From contig CAYFGQ010000045.1 of NCBI GenBank assembly GCA_964342525.1, positions 1 through 27,858 on the forward strand: a stretch of DNA of 27,858 bases, given 5' to 3'. Positions 24,560 through 27,858 of this stretch are shown one piece after another; positions within the stretch are counted from its first letter, which is position 1, and each line of letters opens with the position of its first letter. The position numbers and the translations under genes were made by a program. This stretch comes from G963676205 sp964342525 (GTDB lineage: Bacteria; Campylobacterota; Campylobacteria; Campylobacterales; Arcobacteraceae). The notes under the pieces were generated by a model. That model saw nothing but the letters and a program-made list of their open reading frames with translations. It was not told where the DNA came from and did not search any database.

Positions 24560-24583
24560 TACCAATTTTTTATTGGTATTATA
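24560..24583 (-). promoter_or_regulatory. Extended -10 promoter overlapping a 19-bp palindrome, Nif3-like gene
   Basis: On the minus strand TGATATAAT (TATAAT at + strand 24578-24583) is followed at once by a perfect inverted repeat TACCAAT-5-ATTGGTA (24560-24578). The palindrome would cover the transcription start, a typical repressor site. Confidence 0.6.
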
Positions 24584-24591
24584 TCAGAACT

Positions 24592-24611
24592 TTAAATAAG
24601 GGATTATTTAA
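24592..24611 (-). terminator. AT-only hairpin at the end of the ankyrin gene
   Basis: TTAAATAA (24592-24599) and TTATTTAA (24604-24611) form a perfect eight-bp stem with a four-base loop, including the ankyrin stop codon. The stem contains no G-C pair and no T run follows, so termination would be weak. Confidence 0.25.
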
Positions 24612-26607
24612 GAGTGCTTACGTCAGCTTCTCTAGCTGTAAGATCAAAGTCAGCTTTTACATGAGCTACCACATCATGTAGATGTTTTAGTTTCATAGGA
24701 TCATTTGTATTTTGCGTAAGTTTACTTAAATTTGCCAACATTGGAGTAAACTTTTTAACCGCAGCAGGTATGATATAACAATCAGCTGTTGTTTTAGCTT
24801 TCATCTCTGCAAAGGTAAGTACTAGGTCTTGATTTCCTAAAAGTGCTGCGTATGTAATAGGTAAGATACCATAGTTATCAGGTATATTTTTTATATTTGA
24901 ATCGATAAAATTTATGATTCTTATGATGTTTTTATTACCTTTCCATACTGCTGAGTGGATAGCTGTTCTTCCTAGTTTATCTGTAATAGTATAGTCAAAC
25001 TTCACCACTTTGATAAGTATTTTAAATAGATTTAGATTACATTGGGTTGTTGCAATCACTTTACTTACCGCGGTCCATCCTGTTTCATCTTGTCTATTAT
25101 GATCTATTCTTGCGCCTATTAGGATATTTAGTACCCCTTGGAACTCAATATCTTCATTATTGTCTTCAAATACTTTCATTAGGTATTCAAAAAATAAGTT
25201 GTGTCCATTTTTATTTAATTTATGGATATTTAGTCCCTTACTTGTATATAGATAAAATAGGGGAATATTATGGTACATAATAGGTTTATAAAATAGTGGA
25301 TTTCCATTTGAGTCTAAGAAATTTAGATCTTTTTTACAATGTTTTAAAAGCTCTTTTAATATGGATTCATATTGTCTACTTAGTTGTTGAGCATTTATAT
25401 TTTCTTTATTTTGTAATTGGGCTGGATATCTGATATCTAAGATGATATCGTTTATCTCTTCAAATAAAGATTTATCTTCACTATTTCTTAGGGTTGGATC
25501 TGCATGATTCTTTAGAAGATCCACAATGATTTTTAAACTACCTGTTCCTTGATAAACTGCATTTGCTAGGGCAGTATGTTTGTCATTGCTTTGAATATTT
25601 ACATTTATATCTAATGATAATAAAAAGTGTACTAAATCTTCATCATTTGCCCTTACAGCTTTAAATAGTGCTGTTTCTCCATCTTCAGTTTTGGCATTTA
25701 CATCTAGGCCATTTTCCATAAGATCTTTTAGCATAAATCTTATGGTTTTTTTCTTATCTTCATCTTCTGGATTTTTTAAAGCAAGTAGTTCATCAACCAT
25801 TACTATGGTCATATTATCATTTTCTCTTACTTTTGAGTTGATATCGTGTCCATTTTCTAAAGCAAATTTTATTATCTCTAAACCATCATATCCATCAATA
25901 GCACAATGGTATAAAAAAGATTTTCCTTTTTGACTTTGAATAGTAGGATCAGCACCCCTTTCAATAAGTTTTAGTGCTAAGTCCTTATTGTGTTTTACAG
26001 ATTTATGATCAAAATATGTGGATTTTTCTGAGTCCAATTCATTTAATTCTAATTCATCAAAATTTAAAAGGTATTCTATAAAACTATCATTGTTGTAAGA
26101 TAGGGCATCATAAAATACATTTCTGTTTTTATTGTTTTTGATATTGATGTCTGCACCATTTTCAATCAATAGTTTTGCCATAGCATGATCCCCAAGGATT
26201 ACACTATCTTGAAGGTATGTTCTTCCAAATTCATTTGTTTTATTTAGATCAACTTTTACTTTAGTAAGGAGTTGTTTTACTACTTTATGGCTTTGATTGG
26301 CAATAGCAAGATCAAAAGGACTTTTATCCATAGGATCTAAGGTATCAACTTTTATACCTCTTGATATAAGCCAAAGGGCATTTTGATTTTTTTTATTTTT
26401 AAGACAAATATGTAGATAGGAATCTCCATCTTCATTTATCTCATTGATATCTACTTTTTTATTTTCAAGTAATTGGGCAAGAAGTTTTATATCTGCATCT
26501 TTTTTTAGTATCTCTTGCAGAAATTGTTCTTTATCTGGTATATTTTTTTTAAATAGTTTTCTAAACATCGTTTTTGCCCATGGTTTTAATATGCTAATCT
26601 TATCCAA
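24604..26607 (-). CDS. Ankyrin-repeat protein
   Basis: The 667-residue protein is built mostly of ankyrin repeats. Clear units occur at about 60-370, for example GDSYLHICLKNKK, GRTYLQDSVILGD and GETALFKAVRAND, and again at about 480-600, including GRTAIHSAVWKGN and YGILPITYAALLG. No signal peptide, membrane helix, enzyme domain or secretion motif is visible, so it is probably cytosolic and binds other proteins. The given start is TTG 26607 with only a distant AGGA. ATG 26568 is an alternative that would remove 13 residues. Ankyrin proteins can be secreted effectors in host-associated bacteria, but nothing here shows export. The partner is unknown. Confidence 0.9.
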   Translation of the reverse strand: MDKISILKPWAKTMFRKLFKKNIPDKEQFLQEILKKDADIKLLAQLLENKKVDINEINEDGDSYLHICLKNKKNQNALWLISRGIKVDTLDPMDKSPFDLAIANQSHKVVKQLLTKVKVDLNKTNEFGRTYLQDSVILGDHAMAKLLIENGADINIKNNKNRNVFYDALSYNNDSFIEYLLNFDELELNELDSEKSTYFDHKSVKHNKDLALKLIERGADPTIQSQKGKSFLYHCAIDGYDGLEIIKFALENGHDINSKVRENDNMTIVMVDELLALKNPEDEDKKKTIRFMLKDLMENGLDVNAKTEDGETALFKAVRANDEDLVHFLLSLDINVNIQSNDKHTALANAVYQGTGSLKIIVDLLKNHADPTLRNSEDKSLFEEINDIILDIRYPAQLQNKENINAQQLSRQYESILKELLKHCKKDLNFLDSNGNPLFYKPIMYHNIPLFYLYTSKGLNIHKLNKNGHNLFFEYLMKVFEDNNEDIEFQGVLNILIGARIDHNRQDETGWTAVSKVIATTQCNLNLFKILIKVVKFDYTITDKLGRTAIHSAVWKGNKNIIRIINFIDSNIKNIPDNYGILPITYAALLGNQDLVLTFAEMKAKTTADCYIIPAAVKKFTPMLANLSKLTQNTNDPMKLKHLHDVVAHVKADFDLTAREADVSTLK

Positions 26608-26693
26608 GTAATAGTAAAAATCCTATAAATAATATTTGAAATTCTCTAAATTGTAATTTTGAAGTAATAGTTTATCTAGCAAAGAATATATGA

Positions 26694-27527
26694 TTAAATC
26701 TCTATGGTTTTGATTTTGACAGCTTGCCCAAAATCCGATTCATCGGGATATCCAAGGGGGTTTGATATACATTTTACTCCATACAATTCATACTCAGTTT
26801 TATTATGGGTGTGCCCAAATACCCAGTATTTCATAGAACCCTCTTTCATCAAAGAATAACCATCAAAGGTAAAGAAGGTATTTGTCTGATTATTGTGATA
26901 AATATAGTGGATATGATCATGGCTATATGAGGGGTTAATATGACTTATCATCACATCACAATCTTTATGGATTTTTTGAAGTTTAGGGTATTCAATTTTG
27001 TATAGTTCATTAAAATCTTTTATCCCTAGTATATATTTAAAATCCAGAGAAAAAGATTCCCAAATTTTATTTATATGGCTAAATATATTTTCATTTGGAA
27101 AGTATTTTTTTATATAGCCATTATCATACCAGCCCATAGCACCACCAAATCTTATACCATCAATCTCTATTATATCCCCATCAAGACAATATACCCCATC
27201 TATTGCATTTATACTAGCTTTTAATCTTTTTGCACGTGTAAAGGAATTAAACTCATAAAACTGTTTATCTTCATAATCTAAAAGATAATAGTCATGATTG
27301 CCAAGTACACAGATGATATTTTTATAATAATTTTGTTTTAGTATCTCTAAAAAGTTTATGATTTGAGAATTATACTCTCCTAAATCACCTGCAATGATAA
27401 GAACATCAGCAGGCTCTCTTTTATCTTTTAGGATGATTTGATCATAGATGAGTTTTACACTATTTTCATCAAAGTTTGGATTGAAGTATGTGTTTAAATG
27501 AAGATCACTTAATATATCAATTTTCAT
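26694..27527 (-). CDS. Calcineurin-like metallophosphoesterase
   Basis: The 277-residue protein has all the metal-binding blocks of the superfamily: D8-L-H10, G47-D48, GNHD (76-79), a histidine in MISHINPS and GHTH near residue 240. The substrate cannot be told from sequence; members cut phosphomonoesters, phosphodiesters or nucleotides. No signal peptide or membrane segment is present, so it is cytosolic. The ATG at 27527 has a strong GGAGGTA ribosome site eight bases upstream. It is transcribed from its own promoter and lies 86 bp upstream of the ankyrin gene on the same strand. Confidence 0.92.
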   Translation of the reverse strand: MKIDILSDLHLNTYFNPNFDENSVKLIYDQIILKDKREPADVLIIAGDLGEYNSQIINFLEILKQNYYKNIICVLGNHDYYLLDYEDKQFYEFNSFTRAKRLKASINAIDGVYCLDGDIIEIDGIRFGGAMGWYDNGYIKKYFPNENIFSHINKIWESFSLDFKYILGIKDFNELYKIEYPKLQKIHKDCDVMISHINPSYSHDHIHYIYHNNQTNTFFTFDGYSLMKEGSMKYWVFGHTHNKTEYELYGVKCISNPLGYPDESDFGQAVKIKTIEI

Positions 27528-27557
27528 GATTATTTACCTCCATAAAGGCTTTATAGT

Positions 27558-27563
27558 ATTTTA
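27558..27563 (-). promoter_or_regulatory. Extended -10 element of metallophosphoesterase gene
   Basis: On the minus strand TGATAAAAT (TG then TAAAAT) lies about 30 bp before the ATG. TTACAA 18 bp upstream could act as a weak -35. Confidence 0.45.
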
Positions 27564-27722
27564 TCATAAATAGTAATTGTTTTGTAATCGTTAAAGTTTA
27601 TAATTCGTTTATCTATTACAAAAGACTAAAGAAAAACCTTATCTCCAACAAAGGCTCCGAATATTTAGTTTTTATAAAAATGTAATAGAATTACCATATT
27701 TTCTCATGACATACCAGAGCTG

Positions 27723-27748
27723 ATAAAGGGTAATCATTTACTCTTTAT
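27723..27748. terminator. 11-bp hairpin with TCAT loop
   Basis: ATAAAGGGTAA and TTACTCTTTAT pair perfectly with one G-T wobble around TCAT. A short TTT follows on the plus strand. It may be a terminator or part of a structured RNA. Confidence 0.4.
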
Positions 27749-27771
27749 TTTGCCATAGCCTAAAAAATAAC

Positions 27772-27827
27772 TTGACATTAAAACTTAGAAAAATCTAATT
27801 TATGAAGTTTAATTTAAAGAATTAGAT
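27772..27827 (+). promoter_or_regulatory. Rightward sigma-70-like promoter with inverted repeat
   Basis: TTGACA (27772-27777) and TCTAAT (27794-27799) are 16 bp apart and point out of the window. The -10 is part of an inverted repeat, ATCTAATT (27793-27800) and AATTAGAT (27820-27827), that could bind a repressor near the start site. Confidence 0.5.
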
Positions 27828-27858
27828 ATTTACAAAAAAACTTTTGTTAATCTTCCAA

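Larger units (their letters stand above)
27528..27858. other. Non-coding region at right end of window
   Basis: No credible gene is seen on either strand in these 331 bases. They hold the leftward promoter of the phosphoesterase, a hairpin at 27723-27748, and a rightward promoter with an inverted repeat at 27772-27827. Confidence 0.6.

Noticed and set aside
24604..26607. Ankyrin protein as a secreted host effector
   Set aside because: No signal peptide, secretion motif or effector domain is visible; the repeats alone do not show export.

Overview
The window is AT-rich and looks like a chromosome of the Arcobacter group (Campylobacterota). The evidence is AT-biased codons, sensor kinases with an HQWKQPLN-type H box, and Arcobacter-like gene content. 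The genus is inferred. No tRNA, rRNA, CRISPR array, insertion sequence or integrase was seen.

Left part (1-11367, + strand) is one tightly packed row of seven genes with overlaps of 1-11 bp or short gaps. In order they are: the C-terminal part of a giant helical-repeat protein whose start lies outside the window; a NACHT-type STAND NTPase with HEAT-like repeats; a three-helix membrane protein; a small protein with a probable PD-(D/E)XK nuclease motif; a DUF1353 protein; a zinc-ribbon protein with a nucleoside-deoxyribosyltransferase/TIR-like (DRHyd) domain; and a second DRHyd protein fused to a TRAFs-binding (DUF4071/ASK-type) helical region. This looks like an undescribed anti-phage or conflict system, with a sensor, a NACHT switch and several candidate effectors. 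A bidirectional hairpin closes the operon against the next gene.

Middle part (11370-15600, - strand) is signalling. It holds a four-CBS diguanylate cyclase, a winged-helix protein fused to a LOV blue-light domain with its photoactive cysteine, and a REC-histidine kinase. The kinase and LOV genes overlap by 1 bp. Their promoter carries a GGGACA direct repeat with 11-bp spacing, the kind of site an OmpR/PhoB-type winged helix would bind. A compact DUF1338 (2-oxoadipate dioxygenase-like) gene follows.

NRPS locus (15851-23403). A dimodular nonribosomal peptide synthetase (vestigial C - A - T - C - A - T - reductase) is followed convergently by an Sfp-type phosphopantetheinyl transferase. My reading of the pocket codes is Val (DAFWLGGTFK) and Thr (DFWNIGMVHK). 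With a terminal reductase this predicts a Val-Thr aldehyde that could cyclise to a pyrazinone, the same layout as staphylococcal AusA/AusB. Both genes carry a lesion or an unusual decoding signal: an in-frame TGA splits the NRPS inside its second adenylation domain, and the transferase has no ATG/GTG/TTG able to give its full length but has a well-spaced Shine-Dalgarno before an ATA codon.

Right part (23563-27858) holds a 55-residue lipoprotein, a Nif3-like protein with a palindromic operator on its promoter, a large ankyrin-repeat protein, a calcineurin-like metallophosphoesterase, and about 330 bp of non-coding DNA with a hairpin and a good promoter pointing out of the window.
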